Both the position numbers and the translations under genes were made by a program. Positions 16,369 to 23,793 of a stretch of DNA of 41,321 nucleotides are shown here, one piece after another. The stretch comes from Chloroflexi bacterium UBA6077 (GTDB taxonomy: Bacteria > Chloroflexota > UBA6077). Each line of letters starts with the position of its first letter. Positions within the stretch are counted from its first letter, which is position 1. The notes under the pieces were generated by a model, which was not told the DNA's origin, searched no databases, and saw only the letters and a list, made by a program, of their open reading frames with translations. The stretch is taken from the NCBI GenBank assembly GCA_002436065.1, contig DIXP01000090.1, positions 1 through 41,321 of the forward strand, given 5' to 3'.

Positions 16369-16749
16369 CTACCCTTCTGCCACCACCCGGTCATATCCCT
16401 CGGCATCCATGAGGCTTCCCAACTCGGCCGAATCCTTCATCCGGACCTTGATCATCCAGCCCGTCCCGTAGGGCTCCTCGTTGACCTTCTCAGGGGACTT
16501 GGACAGTGCCTCGTTCACAGCCACCACCTCACCGCTGAGGGGCGAGTAGAGGTCGGAGGCGGCCTTCACCGACTCGACTACGCCAAACGTCTTGAACTGC
16601 TCTACCTGCTGGCCGACCGAGGGCAACTCCACGTACACCACATCGCCCAGTTGGTCCTGGGCATGGTCGGTGATCCCTATCACCGCCTCGTTGCCCTCGA
16701 CCTTCACCCACTCATGTTCCTTGGAGTACCGCAGTTCCTTGGGCGTCAT
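16369..16749 (-). CDS. gcvH: Glycine cleavage system H protein
   Basis: This small lipoyl carrier shuttles the aminomethyl group between the P-, T- and L-proteins. It has 126 residues with the lipoylation lysine Lys62 in GVVESVKAASDLYSPLSG. The N terminus (ELRYSKEHEWVKVEG) is canonical. The ATG has AGGAG upstream. It is separated from gcvT by a 147-bp spacer filled with a GC-rich palindromic repeat, the only sizeable gap inside the gcv genes. It lies 37 bases before gcvPA. Confidence 0.97.
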   Translation of the reverse strand: MTPKELRYSKEHEWVKVEGNEAVIGITDHAQDQLGDVVYVELPSVGQQVEQFKTFGVVESVKAASDLYSPLSGEVVAVNEALSKSPEKVNEEPYGTGWMIKVRMKDSAELGSLMDAEGYDRVVAEG

Positions 16750-16799
16750 CTCTCTTCTCTCCTATTCGTTTGTTGCATCACCGACAATAGTCATAGTGC

Positions 16800-16890
16800 C
16801 TCCCCCTCTCCCCGCGGGAGAGGGTCGGGGTGAGGGGTCCCTCCATCTCCCCTGCCCCCCTCGTGGGGGAAGGGGTCGGGGGAAGGGGGC
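16800..16890. repeat. GC-rich extragenic palindromic repeat, two tandem degenerate units
   Basis: The first unit has a CCTCTCCCCGCGGGAGAGG stem followed by a GTCGGGGTGAGGGG tail. The second, more diverged, has CCCCCCTCGTGGGGG then a GTCGGGGGAAGGGGG tail. The same type of element recurs at 33196-33304 and 33968-34001. It lies wholly within the gcvT-gcvH spacer and could form a stable RNA hairpin modulating downstream expression. Confidence 0.75.
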
Positions 16891-16896
16891 GCCCCC

Positions 16897-18021
16897 CTAG
16901 AATCGCGGACGCCGGTAGAAGGGCAGGGACACAATGCCGGCCGAATGGGTCGTGCCCCGCACAACCACCTCCAGAGGGGTTTCCCCGCTCGACTTGTCTG
17001 TCTCCAGCAGCGCCATCGCGATGCTCCTGTCCAGAATAGGCGAGAAAGTACCACTCGTCACCTGCCCCACCTGGGCTCCACCGGCTAGAACCGCGGTCCC
17101 CTGCCGGCTGATAGCCCGGTCCGGGATCTCCAGGCCCACCAGTCGCCTTCGTGGGCCCGCCTGAGAGATCTGGAGCAGCGCCTCCCGCCCCATGAACTCG
17201 CCCTTCTCCATCCGGACGAACCTCCCCAACCGGACCTCGAGTGGGTTGATAGTCTCGTCCAGCTCGTGACCGTAAAGGGGCATCCCCGCCTCCAGCCGGA
17301 GGGTATCCCTGGCACCCAGTCCTGCCAGAACCATTGAGCCAGTGGAGGCCACTTGGGCCAACTCCCGCCACAACCGAACACCACTCTCGGCGGGAAGGAT
17401 CACCTCGAAGCCGTCCTCACCGGTATAGCCGGTTCGGGAGACCAGTCCTTGAACGCCCAGAACCGGCCCTGCCGATAGGTAGTAGTATCGCAAGTCCGAC
17501 AGAGAGACCTCCGTCAGCGGCTGCAAGAAACGCTCGGAGAGCGGCCCCTGCACGCCAATCATCACAGTGTCCAGGGTTCGGTCCTCGAGCGAGAAGCCCA
17601 TGGAGCCGCCTCCAACGCCCTTCGCGACCTCGTCGATCCATCCAAGTATCTTTTCTCGGTTGGATGCATTGACCACCAACAGGTACTCATTCTCCCCAAG
17701 CCGCGAAATCAGGATGTCATCACGGACGCCACCGGAGCGGTTGCACACCGGCGAGTACTGCACCTGCATGGGTGCAAGCTTGGAAACATCGTTTGTGACC
17801 AGCAGCTGCAAAAACGCCAGCGCATCGTGGCCGCTGATGTACAGCCGTCCCATGTGGGACAGATCGAACGCTCCGGCCGCTTCCCGCACCTTTCGGTGCT
17901 CGGCTATGATGCCGCTGTACTGCACCGGCATCATCCATCCGCCAAACTCGATCAGCTTGGCGCCGGCTTCCCTGTGAAGTTCGTAGAGAGCCGTCCTCAT
18001 CGGATCGCTTTGCTCGCTCAT
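16897..18021 (-). CDS. gcvT: Glycine cleavage system T protein (aminomethyltransferase)
   Basis: This tetrahydrofolate-dependent enzyme releases ammonia from the aminomethyl-H-protein and forms 5,10-methylene-tetrahydrofolate. It has 374 residues. Canonical regions include AKLIEFGGWMMPVQYSGI, AGAFDLSHMGRLYISG, SRTGYTGEDGFEV and LGARDTLRLEAGMPLYGHEL. Its start overlaps the acetyltransferase stop (ATGA), so the two are translationally coupled. This ties the glycine cleavage genes to the tlyA-nadK-recN run upstream and, through it, to the glycine riboswitch. A GC-rich repeat follows the stop. Confidence 0.97.
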   Translation of the reverse strand: MSEQSDPMRTALYELHREAGAKLIEFGGWMMPVQYSGIIAEHRKVREAAGAFDLSHMGRLYISGHDALAFLQLLVTNDVSKLAPMQVQYSPVCNRSGGVRDDILISRLGENEYLLVVNASNREKILGWIDEVAKGVGGGSMGFSLEDRTLDTVMIGVQGPLSERFLQPLTEVSLSDLRYYYLSAGPVLGVQGLVSRTGYTGEDGFEVILPAESGVRLWRELAQVASTGSMVLAGLGARDTLRLEAGMPLYGHELDETINPLEVRLGRFVRMEKGEFMGREALLQISQAGPRRRLVGLEIPDRAISRQGTAVLAGGAQVGQVTSGTFSPILDRSIAMALLETDKSSGETPLEVVVRGTTHSAGIVSLPFYRRPRF

Positions 18022-18491
18022 AGGTCGTACACCACCGCCACCTCATCGCACTCTGGGAACTTGGGGCAGCGGAAACACTCGCCCCACACCTTTCTCGGCA
18101 GCTCCGAGACGCCAATGCGGGTGAACTCGAGTCGCTCGAAGAAGACGGGTTCCCGCGTGAGCGCGTAGACTCTGCTCAGGCCCATCTCCCGAGCCTCGTC
18201 CATGCACGCAGTCACCAGAATGCGGCCCAAGCCGCGCCGCTGATGCCCCTTCTCCACGGCCAGAGACCGAATCTCCGCCAGGTCAGACCAGTTGACGTGA
18301 AGGGCGCAGCAGGCGATGACAGCTCCCTCCTCCTCGATTACGCAGTAGTCCCTCAGATGCTCATACAACTCGCTCAGCGGGCGGGCTAGCATGGCCCCCG
18401 CCTCGGCAAGCTGATTAATCAGTCGGTGCATCGTCGGTACATCCGCGATCCTCGCCTTGCGCGTTGGCACCGCCACCTCGACGCTCTCCAC
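18018..18491 (-). CDS. GNAT N-acetyltransferase, ArgA (N-acetylglutamate synthase)-like
   Basis: This is a single-domain GNAT acetyltransferase of 157 residues from GTG, which has GGAGGGG five bases upstream; an ATG seven codons earlier would overlap recN. The acetyl-CoA loop is QRRGLGRILV, preceded by LAEIRSLAVEKGH. The C terminus carries the cysteine motif ECFRCPKFPECDE, typical of short ArgA-type N-acetyltransferases in Clostridia and Dehalococcoidia that lack the amino-acid-kinase domain. The likely reaction is acetyl-CoA plus glutamate to N-acetylglutamate, the first step of arginine synthesis, but the substrate is not proven. No arginine genes adjoin. It overlaps gcvT by 4 bases and follows recN by 2, so it is embedded in the operon. 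Confidence 0.85.
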   Translation of the reverse strand: MESVEVAVPTRKARIADVPTMHRLINQLAEAGAMLARPLSELYEHLRDYCVIEEEGAVIACCALHVNWSDLAEIRSLAVEKGHQRRGLGRILVTACMDEAREMGLSRVYALTREPVFFERLEFTRIGVSELPRKVWGECFRCPKFPECDEVAVVYDL

Positions 18492-18493
18492 CG

Positions 18494-20344
18494 TTACCCC
18501 TCCGTCCTGCATCCCTTGAACTCCTCGGATCTATCCAATAGCTCTTGTGCGCTCGCTATGGCTGAGCTGGAACGGGCGCTCCCAGCCAGCATCGCCGCCA
18601 ACTCCTCTACCCGCACGACCCCCTCCAGCACGCCCACCCCGGTACGGGTCCGCCCCTCTTGGACGATTTTGGACACCGACAGGTGGGTATCCCCCAGGGC
18701 CGCTATCTGTGGGAGGTGGGTTATGCACAAAACCTGGTGGTTCTCCGTCAGCCGCCACAGCTTCTCGCCGACCTTCATTCCACTCCTAGCGCCAACTCCG
18801 ACGTCGATCTCATCGAACACCAGGGTGGGGATGGCGTCGGCCTTGCACAAGATCGTCTTCAACGCTAGCATCAAGCGCGCGGTCTCGCCGCCGCTGACTA
18901 TCCTTGCCAACGGCTTCGGCTCTTCTCCAGGGTTGGGCGATACCAGGAACTCCACCCTGTCGATGCCGGTCGCGTCGAACCCCACCCTGTCCATATCCTC
19001 TTCAGAGTGCTGACTGCTGCCTGCTGGCTGCTGACCGCCTGTCGGCGCTGTCCCCGATGATTTGTCCGTTGTCTCGCTAGGAGAGTACGGCACGCCGTTG
19101 AGATCCTTCGACACGGAAAACGAGACCTGGAAGCGGGTACCGCCCATGTTCAGGTCGGCCAGCTCTCGATGCATCTCCTTGGCAAGTTGCACCGCCGTCG
19201 CTCTCCGTTGGTCGGATAGGGCGCCGGACAGCTGGCCCACCTTCTCCAGCAGCCTGCGCTCCGTCTCTCGCAGTCCATCCAGATAGAAGGCCCGATTGGA
19301 AAGCTTCTCCAGCTTGGCCTCGGCCTCCTCGCGGTACCTCAGCACCTCAGCCACGGATCGGCCGTACTTCCGCTTGAGGTTGGAGAGCAGCTCTAGCCGT
19401 TCCTCCACCTCGGTCAGCCGTGAAGGATCGTTCTCTATCGACTCCGCGTAGCTCCTTGCCCGCTGGGCCGCCTCTTCCACAGCGAAGGCCGCCGCCTCCA
19501 GTGCCTCCCTGTCCGCCTCCTGCGATGGGTCGAAGCGCGCCAACTCCAGATACTGCCTCTGCGCCTGGGCCAGCAGATCTATGGCGCCCACCTGCTCATC
19601 CCCGCCACTCAGCAGGACATGCAGATGAGCAGCTGCCTCCATCAACCGCTCGGCGTTTCGGAGCCGGCCCCGCTCCAGCAGGAGTCGCTCCTCCTCACCA
19701 ACTGAAAGACCGGCAGAACTGATCTCCTGGATCTGGTAGCTCAGCAGATCCATCTCCCGTGCCGACTCCCGCTCGTCCTTCGTCATCTTTTCGATGTCGT
19801 CCCGGACTGTGCGCAACTCCCTCACCACCTCCGACAGCCGTCGACGTTGCCCCATCAGGCCGGCATATCGGTCCAGGTAGTCCACATGTTCCTTGACTCG
19901 CAACAGGGAGAGGTGCTCGCTCTGCCCGTGAATGTCCACCAGCAGCTGCCCTACTCGCTGCATCACCGACACGGGCACCACCCGCCCGTTGATCCTCCCA
20001 ACCGTTCGGCCGGAGGAGCGGTTGATCTCGCGCCTCAGCACCAGCAACCCATCCTCAGCCTCCAGACCATGCTCTGACAAAAGGGCGGCCAGATCGCCAC
20101 CGGATACCAGGGCGCCATCATCATCACCGCCGTCCACCTCGAACACGGCCTCGGCCGTCGCCAGATTGGCCCCGGTCCTCACCACATCCGAGTCTATCCG
20201 CTGCCCAAGGGTAGCCCCCAGGGCATCCACAATGATGGACTTCCCAGCACCGGTCTCGCCGGTCAGCACATTGAGGCCAGGGGAGAACTGCACCCTCAGC
20301 TCATCGATAATGGCGAAGTCTCTGATGGCAAGCTCGATTAGCAC
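18494..20344 (-). CDS. recN: DNA repair ATPase RecN
   Basis: RecN is an SMC-like protein acting in double-strand break repair. It has 616 residues, longer than the usual 550-575. Walker A is GETGAGKS (29-36), coiled-coil segments fill roughly 150-400, the signature is VSGGETARLMLALK (483-496) and Walker B is TLVFDEID (507-514). The start is GTG, nine bases after nadK. A Ser/Gly/Gln/Pro-rich linker near residues 415-455 interrupts the usually short region before the signature. Residues 435-446 of it are encoded by a heptamer repeat array (19007-19041) found elsewhere in non-coding DNA. The frame remains open and the catalytic motifs are intact, so the protein is probably functional. Confidence 0.96.
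   Translation of the reverse strand: MLIELAIRDFAIIDELRVQFSPGLNVLTGETGAGKSIIVDALGATLGQRIDSDVVRTGANLATAEAVFEVDGGDDDGALVSGGDLAALLSEHGLEAEDGLLVLRREINRSSGRTVGRINGRVVPVSVMQRVGQLLVDIHGQSEHLSLLRVKEHVDYLDRYAGLMGQRRRLSEVVRELRTVRDDIEKMTKDERESAREMDLLSYQIQEISSAGLSVGEEERLLLERGRLRNAERLMEAAAHLHVLLSGGDEQVGAIDLLAQAQRQYLELARFDPSQEADREALEAAAFAVEEAAQRARSYAESIENDPSRLTEVEERLELLSNLKRKYGRSVAEVLRYREEAEAKLEKLSNRAFYLDGLRETERRLLEKVGQLSGALSDQRRATAVQLAKEMHRELADLNMGGTRFQVSFSVSKDLNGVPYSPSETTDKSSGTAPTGGQQPAGSSQHSEEDMDRVGFDATGIDRVEFLVSPNPGEEPKPLARIVSGGETARLMLALKTILCKADAIPTLVFDEIDVGVGARSGMKVGEKLWRLTENHQVLCITHLPQIAALGDTHLSVSKIVQEGRTRTGVGVLEGVVRVEELAAMLAGSARSSSAIASAQELLDRSEEFKGCRTEG
19007..19041. repeat. Heptamer repeat array inside recN
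   Basis: About five degenerate 7-bp units run in tandem: AGTGCTG, ACTGCTG, CCTGCTG, GCTGCTG and ACCGCCT. They lie in the coding sequence of recN, residues about 435-446. Seven is not a multiple of three, so successive units are read in all three frames and give a non-repeating Gln/Gly/Ser-rich peptide. Confidence 0.75.
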
Positions 20345-20353
20345 GCGCGGCCT

Positions 20354-21229
20354 CTACCTCTTCTTGAACCCTTCCACTAGCGTCTCATAGAACCGGGATC
20401 GGCAGCCTACTCGGGCGAACACGGTCCGCTCCGAGGCAACCCCCACGCTGACCAGTTGGTTGTTCTTCAGCGGTATCTGAACCTGCCCGTCGAGCACCAG
20501 CAAAGTTGGCTGATCGGCGGAGGCACGGATCTCCACCCGCGATGATCCTGGCACCACCAGGGAGCGCAGAACCGCCAGGTGGGCCGCTATCGGGACCACG
20601 ACCATCGCGTCGATGTCCGGAGCCATCACCGGGCCTCCGGCTGATAGGGCGTACGCTGTCGAGCCCGTCGCGCTGGAGACGATCAGCCCGTCGGCAACGT
20701 AGTGCGCCACTGGCACTCCATCCACCGACAGGTCAACTTGCACCACCCGTGGGCTGGTGCCCCTCGCGATCACCACATCATTCAGGGCAATCAGCGGAGC
20801 ACTCGCGACATCCTCCGCATCGTCACCCACCCCATCCACGCCCTCGACGCCGCTGGCGGGTACGGTGTGCACCTGAGCCGAGAGCATCACCCGCTCGTCT
20901 CTCCAATAGTTGCCCGCCAGAATCGCTGGCAACTGTTCACACACCTGCTGAGGCGGCAACTCCGTCAGAAAACCCAGCTTTCCCATCGCCACCCCAAGGA
21001 TCGGAATCCCACTCCCCGCCAGCCACCGTGCCGCCCGGATTATGGTTCCGTCCCCGCCGAAAGTGACCGCCATCCGAACATTGGAGTCGTCGTCCACTGA
21101 GGGACCCAACTCCCATGCGGAGAATAGCCTCGCCTCAAAACCGTTGGCCTCGACAACCTTGCCGCACAACTCGGCTAAGCGTCTAGCCTCCGGCCGCACG
21201 GGCTGGAACACCAGAGCTACCGCCTCCAC
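20354..21229 (-). CDS. nadK: NAD kinase
   Basis: NadK phosphorylates NAD to NADP, the only route to NADP in most bacteria. The protein has 291 residues from GTG, chosen because GGGGGAGG lies four bases upstream; the frame continues 23 codons further without a ribosome site. Family motifs are GGDGT (58-62), PILGVAMGKLGFLTE, ALNDVVIARG (an ND in place of the commoner NE) and the ATGSTAYALSAGGP loop. It is separated from tlyA by 239 bases containing a TGTCATCC-type repeat, and from recN by nine bases. tlyA-nadK-recN is a common gene order in Gram-positive-type bacteria. Confidence 0.95.
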   Translation of the reverse strand: MEAVALVFQPVRPEARRLAELCGKVVEANGFEARLFSAWELGPSVDDDSNVRMAVTFGGDGTIIRAARWLAGSGIPILGVAMGKLGFLTELPPQQVCEQLPAILAGNYWRDERVMLSAQVHTVPASGVEGVDGVGDDAEDVASAPLIALNDVVIARGTSPRVVQVDLSVDGVPVAHYVADGLIVSSATGSTAYALSAGGPVMAPDIDAMVVVPIAAHLAVLRSLVVPGSSRVEIRASADQPTLLVLDGQVQIPLKNNQLVSVGVASERTVFARVGCRSRFYETLVEGFKKR

Positions 21230-21287
21230 GCTGCCTCCCCCACCATATCTCGGCCCTACTTGCGCATCCGGCAAGTCCTCTACACAG

Positions 21288-21426
21288 CACCCTGTCATCC
21301 AGAGCTCCCAACCACTGCCTACCCTGTCATCCTACCTCACCCTGTCATCCAGAGCGATAGCAAAGGGCCTCCAGTTACAGGTAGTCCCCTCCGCCTACTC
21401 AGCATTATGCGGCTTCAGAATGACAG
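21288..21426. repeat. CCTGTCATCC-type dispersed palindromic repeat between tlyA and nadK
   Basis: CCTGTCATCC occurs three times in direct orientation (near 21291, 21323 and 21341), twice followed by AGAGC. An inverted CAGAATGACAG closes the region at 21416-21426. The third copy continues AGAGCGATAGCAAAGG, resembling the widespread TGTCATTCTGAGCG...AGCGAAGG extragenic repeat of many bacterial genomes. The 239-bp spacer holds no gene. Confidence 0.65.
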
Positions 21427-21468
21427 CACGGTGAACTCGCCGCACAAGCGCTTACGAGCTTCGCCGCG

Positions 21469-22254
21469 CTACACCCTCGCGGCCTCCCACAGGGCCGCAT
21501 CGATCTGCTCCGCCAGGTCCGGGCTGCTCTGCTGCCCCGGCTCCATCAGCGCCAGAAACTCCACGTTGCCGGCCGGGCCGCGCACAGGTGAGGCGACCAC
21601 CTTCCGCATCCCGTAACCCTCCTGGTCTCCCCACTGAGCCAGACCCTCCAGCACGGAGCGATGCACCATTGGATCCCGGACCACGCCACCCTTACCCACC
21701 TGCCCGCGCCCTGCCTCAAACTGCGGCTTCACCAGCGCCACGATCTGGCCTCCATCCTTCAGCAACCTCGCCACCGGCGGGATGAGCAACCGAAGGGATA
21801 TGAATGACGCATCCATCGTCGCCAGGTCCACCGGCTCCGGCAGGCTCGCCAGGTAGCGGGCGTTGGTTCGCTCCATCACCACAACCCGCGGGTCCGACCT
21901 CAGACGCCAATCTAGCTGCCCGTATCCCACGTCCACAGCGTACACTCGGGAGGCCCCGTGCTGGAGCAGGCAGTCGGTGAACCCTCCCGTCGACGCGCCG
22001 ATGTCCAGCGCCACCATGCCCTCAACGTCCAGCCCAAAGGCTTCCAGGGCCCGCTCCAGCTTGTTCCCTCCGCGGCTTACATACCTTGGCCCAGACGCCA
22101 CCGCCAGGGGGGCGTCTTCCTCCACAGCGGTGCCGGCCTTGTCAATCACCTCTCCGCCAACCGTCACCGCACCTGCCATGATGAGGGCCTTGGCCCGCTC
22201 TCGGGTAGCAGCCAGGCCCTTCTCTACCAGTAATAGATCCAGTCGCTTCTTCAC
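21469..22254 (-). CDS. tlyA: TlyA-family rRNA 2'-O-methyltransferase
   Basis: TlyA proteins have an N-terminal S4 RNA-binding domain and a C-terminal FtsJ/RrmJ-like methyltransferase domain. Characterised members 2'-O-methylate 16S and/or 23S rRNA; older annotations call them hemolysin A. The protein has 261 residues, starting MKKRLDLLLVEKGL, with the S4 domain at about 1-60. The SAM motif is LDIGASTGGFTDCLLQHGA, followed by VDVGYGQLDWRLR, MDASFISLR, ALVKPQFE and a late conserved VEF. The start is GTG without a clear Shine-Dalgarno, only 18 bases downstream of the riboswitch hairpin (22272). It is the first gene after the tandem glycine riboswitch, so it is expected to be glycine-controlled. 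That is odd for an rRNA methyltransferase. Confidence 0.93.
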   Translation of the reverse strand: MKKRLDLLLVEKGLAATRERAKALIMAGAVTVGGEVIDKAGTAVEEDAPLAVASGPRYVSRGGNKLERALEAFGLDVEGMVALDIGASTGGFTDCLLQHGASRVYAVDVGYGQLDWRLRSDPRVVVMERTNARYLASLPEPVDLATMDASFISLRLLIPPVARLLKDGGQIVALVKPQFEAGRGQVGKGGVVRDPMVHRSVLEGLAQWGDQEGYGMRKVVASPVRGPAGNVEFLALMEPGQQSSPDLAEQIDAALWEAARV

Positions 22255-22260
22255 TGCCAG

Positions 22261-22301
22261 AACACAACAAAGGGACAGGAAGACCGTTCGCTTCCTGTCC
22301 C
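22261..22301 (-). terminator. Expression-platform hairpin of the glycine riboswitch
   Basis: A perfect 11-bp stem (GGGACAGGAAG with CTTCCTGTCCC, 22272-22301) is followed on the minus strand by TTTGTTGTGTT. The 5' arm overlaps the GGACAG that closes the second aptamer. Aptamer folding and terminator folding should therefore be mutually exclusive, as in ON-type glycine riboswitches. Confidence 0.85.
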
Positions 22302-22463
22302 CTCTACCTGAGAGATCCTGCTCGTCCGTTCAACGAGACTATCCCCTTCGGTGCTCCAATCATCAGAGCCTCTCCAGGACACTGTCCGGCTGCCGTCCTT
22401 CTGCCTGAGAGATTTTAGCTTTGCATCTTGCCCCTTCGGCGCCGCCGTGTGGCGGTCTCTCCG
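22295..22463 (-). promoter_or_regulatory. Tandem glycine riboswitch (two aptamers)
   Basis: On the minus strand two glycine aptamers lie in series. Aptamer 1 (about 22463-22382) has GGAGAG, GCGCCGAAGGGGCAA, CTCTCAGGCA and GGACAG. Aptamer 2 (about 22378-22295) has GGAGAG, CACCGAAGGGG, CTCTCAGGTA and GGACAG. These are the conserved elements of the gcvT-type glycine motif. Cooperative or linked glycine sensing is known for such tandems. A terminator-like hairpin overlaps the end of aptamer 2, and a promoter lies just upstream. The first gene is tlyA; the glycine cleavage genes begin about 4.2 kb downstream in the same direction. Confidence 0.95.
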
Positions 22464-22499
22464 GCAACCATCAACCAGTGATATTCAATTGACACGTTG

Positions 22500-22529
22500 A
22501 GTCTACCGATAGAGGCTGTCCCCCGTCAA
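22500..22529 (-). promoter_or_regulatory. Probable promoter of the riboswitch-tlyA transcript
   Basis: On the minus strand: TTGACG (22524-22529), 18-bp spacer, TAGACT (22500-22505). Transcription would start near 22493, about 30 bases before the first aptamer. Confidence 0.6.
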
Positions 22530-22587
22530 CCCCCCCATTGTGGCGGCTTGACTTCCATTTCGGGCGCGTGCTGCCACGCAGGCCAGC

Positions 22588-22616
22588 TTGACGGCTTCTG
22601 ATCGGTTCGCTATCAT
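22588..22616 (+). promoter_or_regulatory. Promoter of the UbiA-family gene
   Basis: On the plus strand: TTGACG (22588-22593), 17-bp spacer, TATCAT (22611-22616). It lies about 75 bp before the GTG start at 22690 and shows that the in-frame TTG at 22588 is part of the -35 box rather than a start codon. Confidence 0.75.
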
Positions 22617-22689
22617 TTGCCCACTGGCCGCATTGCCTTGGGCAGCACCCTCGGAAGCGGTCACTGTCTTGTCTGGCACAGGAGCAAGA

Positions 22690-23607
22690 GTGTCTACCCT
22701 CCCAAAGCAGCTTCTCGCCCCGGACGGTCGCCGGCCCCTGTGGCTCGCGCTGCTGGTCGCCCTGCGACCGAAGCAGTGGACCAAGAACGGGCTCGTCTTT
22801 TTCGGGCTGATCTTTGCCCATCGTCTGACCGAGTTCGACCCCTCGTTTCGGACACTTCTGGCCTTCGCTGCCTTCTGCCTGTTGTCTTCCGCCACTTACA
22901 TCGTCAACGACTTGGCCGACCTGAAGCGGGATAGGCTACACCCTATCAAGCGAAAGCGGCCCATAGCCTCTGGGGAACTGTCTCGCACCGTGGCGGGTGC
23001 CACCGCCATCCTGCTACTAGCCGCCGCCCTCTCGCTCTCCGCCGCGCTCAGTCTTATCTTCCTGGGAGTGTCTCTCCTATATCTCGGTCTCAGCATCTCC
23101 TACTCCCTGTGGCTGAAGCACCTTGTCATCCTTGACGTGCTGGCCATCGCGGCCGGATTCGTCCTACGCGCCGTTGCCGGGGCGGTGGCGATCTCCGTCC
23201 CGATCTCCCCCTGGCTGTACGTCTGCACCGTGCTCGGCGCCCTGTTCATCGCCCTCTGCAAACGGCGGCACGAACTGCTGCTGCTCCAGAACACCGCCGC
23301 CGAGCACCGACGCATTCTCCAGGATTACTCCCTGCCTCTGCTCGATCAGATGATCTCTGTGGTTACATCGGCTACGCTGATCGCCTACAGCCTCTACACC
23401 TTCTCCGCCGAGAACCTGCCAAAGAACAGCGCCATGATGCTCACCATCCCCTTCGTCCTGTACGGGATACTGCGCTACCTCTACCTTATCCACGTTAAGG
23501 GCAGCGGCGGCAGCCCCGAGGAACTGCTCCTCACCGATCGCCCCCTTCTGATCACCGTCCTTGGTTGGGGCGCCACCAGCGTCGCCATCCTCTACTTCGC
23601 CGGCTAA
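22690..23607 (+). CDS. Decaprenyl-phosphate phosphoribosyltransferase-like UbiA-family membrane enzyme
   Basis: In characterised relatives (mycobacterial Rv3806c) this polytopic enzyme transfers phosphoribose from PRPP to decaprenyl phosphate, the first committed step of lipid-linked arabinose. The protein has 305 residues from GTG, with AGGAG five bases upstream. The first prenyltransferase-type motif is NDLADLKRDRLHPIKRKRP (Asn73, Asp74, Asp77, Asp81). The HPxKxxRP extension is characteristic of the phosphoribosyltransferase subgroup. About eight hydrophobic segments follow, with FIALCKRRHELLL in the middle. It stands alone on the plus strand; no DprE1/DprE2-like epimerase or arabinosyltransferase gene is nearby. 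Another lipid-linked sugar or prenyl transfer is possible. Confidence 0.82.
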   Translation: MSTLPKQLLAPDGRRPLWLALLVALRPKQWTKNGLVFFGLIFAHRLTEFDPSFRTLLAFAAFCLLSSATYIVNDLADLKRDRLHPIKRKRPIASGELSRTVAGATAILLLAAALSLSAALSLIFLGVSLLYLGLSISYSLWLKHLVILDVLAIAAGFVLRAVAGAVAISVPISPWLYVCTVLGALFIALCKRRHELLLLQNTAAEHRRILQDYSLPLLDQMISVVTSATLIAYSLYTFSAENLPKNSAMMLTIPFVLYGILRYLYLIHVKGSGGSPEELLLTDRPLLITVLGWGATSVAILYFAG

Positions 23608-23729
23608 CCAGGGCGTCGCGCCCCATGGCTGACGAGCCCAACCGGACCAGCAGCTCACGCTCCAATCCTTCCGTGAGATGGGGTTGACCTACATCCATCT
23701 GAAGGTGAACCGGCCGCATCAGACAATCA
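23608..23729. other. Spacer between convergent genes
   Basis: No gene was recognised between the UbiA-family stop codon and the shared terminator hairpin; the short frames here look random. Confidence 0.5.
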
Positions 23730-23764
23730 CAGAGCAGGGGCGCCAAATGGGCGCCCCTGCTCTG
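23730..23764. terminator. Bidirectional terminator between the UbiA-family gene and the ribosomal operon
   Basis: A perfect 15-bp stem (CAGAGCAGGGGCGCC with its complement) encloses a 5-base loop. It lies 29 bases past the rpsI stop (minus) and about 120 bases past the UbiA-family stop (plus). T-tracts are short on both sides, but the stem is very stable. Confidence 0.8.
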
Positions 23765-23793
23765 TTGGGTCAAACAAGAATCGAAGCCGAAGA

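Noticed and set aside
22295..22463. Glycine riboswitch acting on the plus-strand UbiA-family gene
   Set aside because: The conserved aptamer elements read correctly only on the minus strand, towards tlyA.
22588..22689. TTG start 34 codons upstream for the UbiA-family gene
   Set aside because: The TTG is part of a TTGACG promoter box with TATCAT 17 bp downstream, and GTG at 22690 has a good ribosome site.
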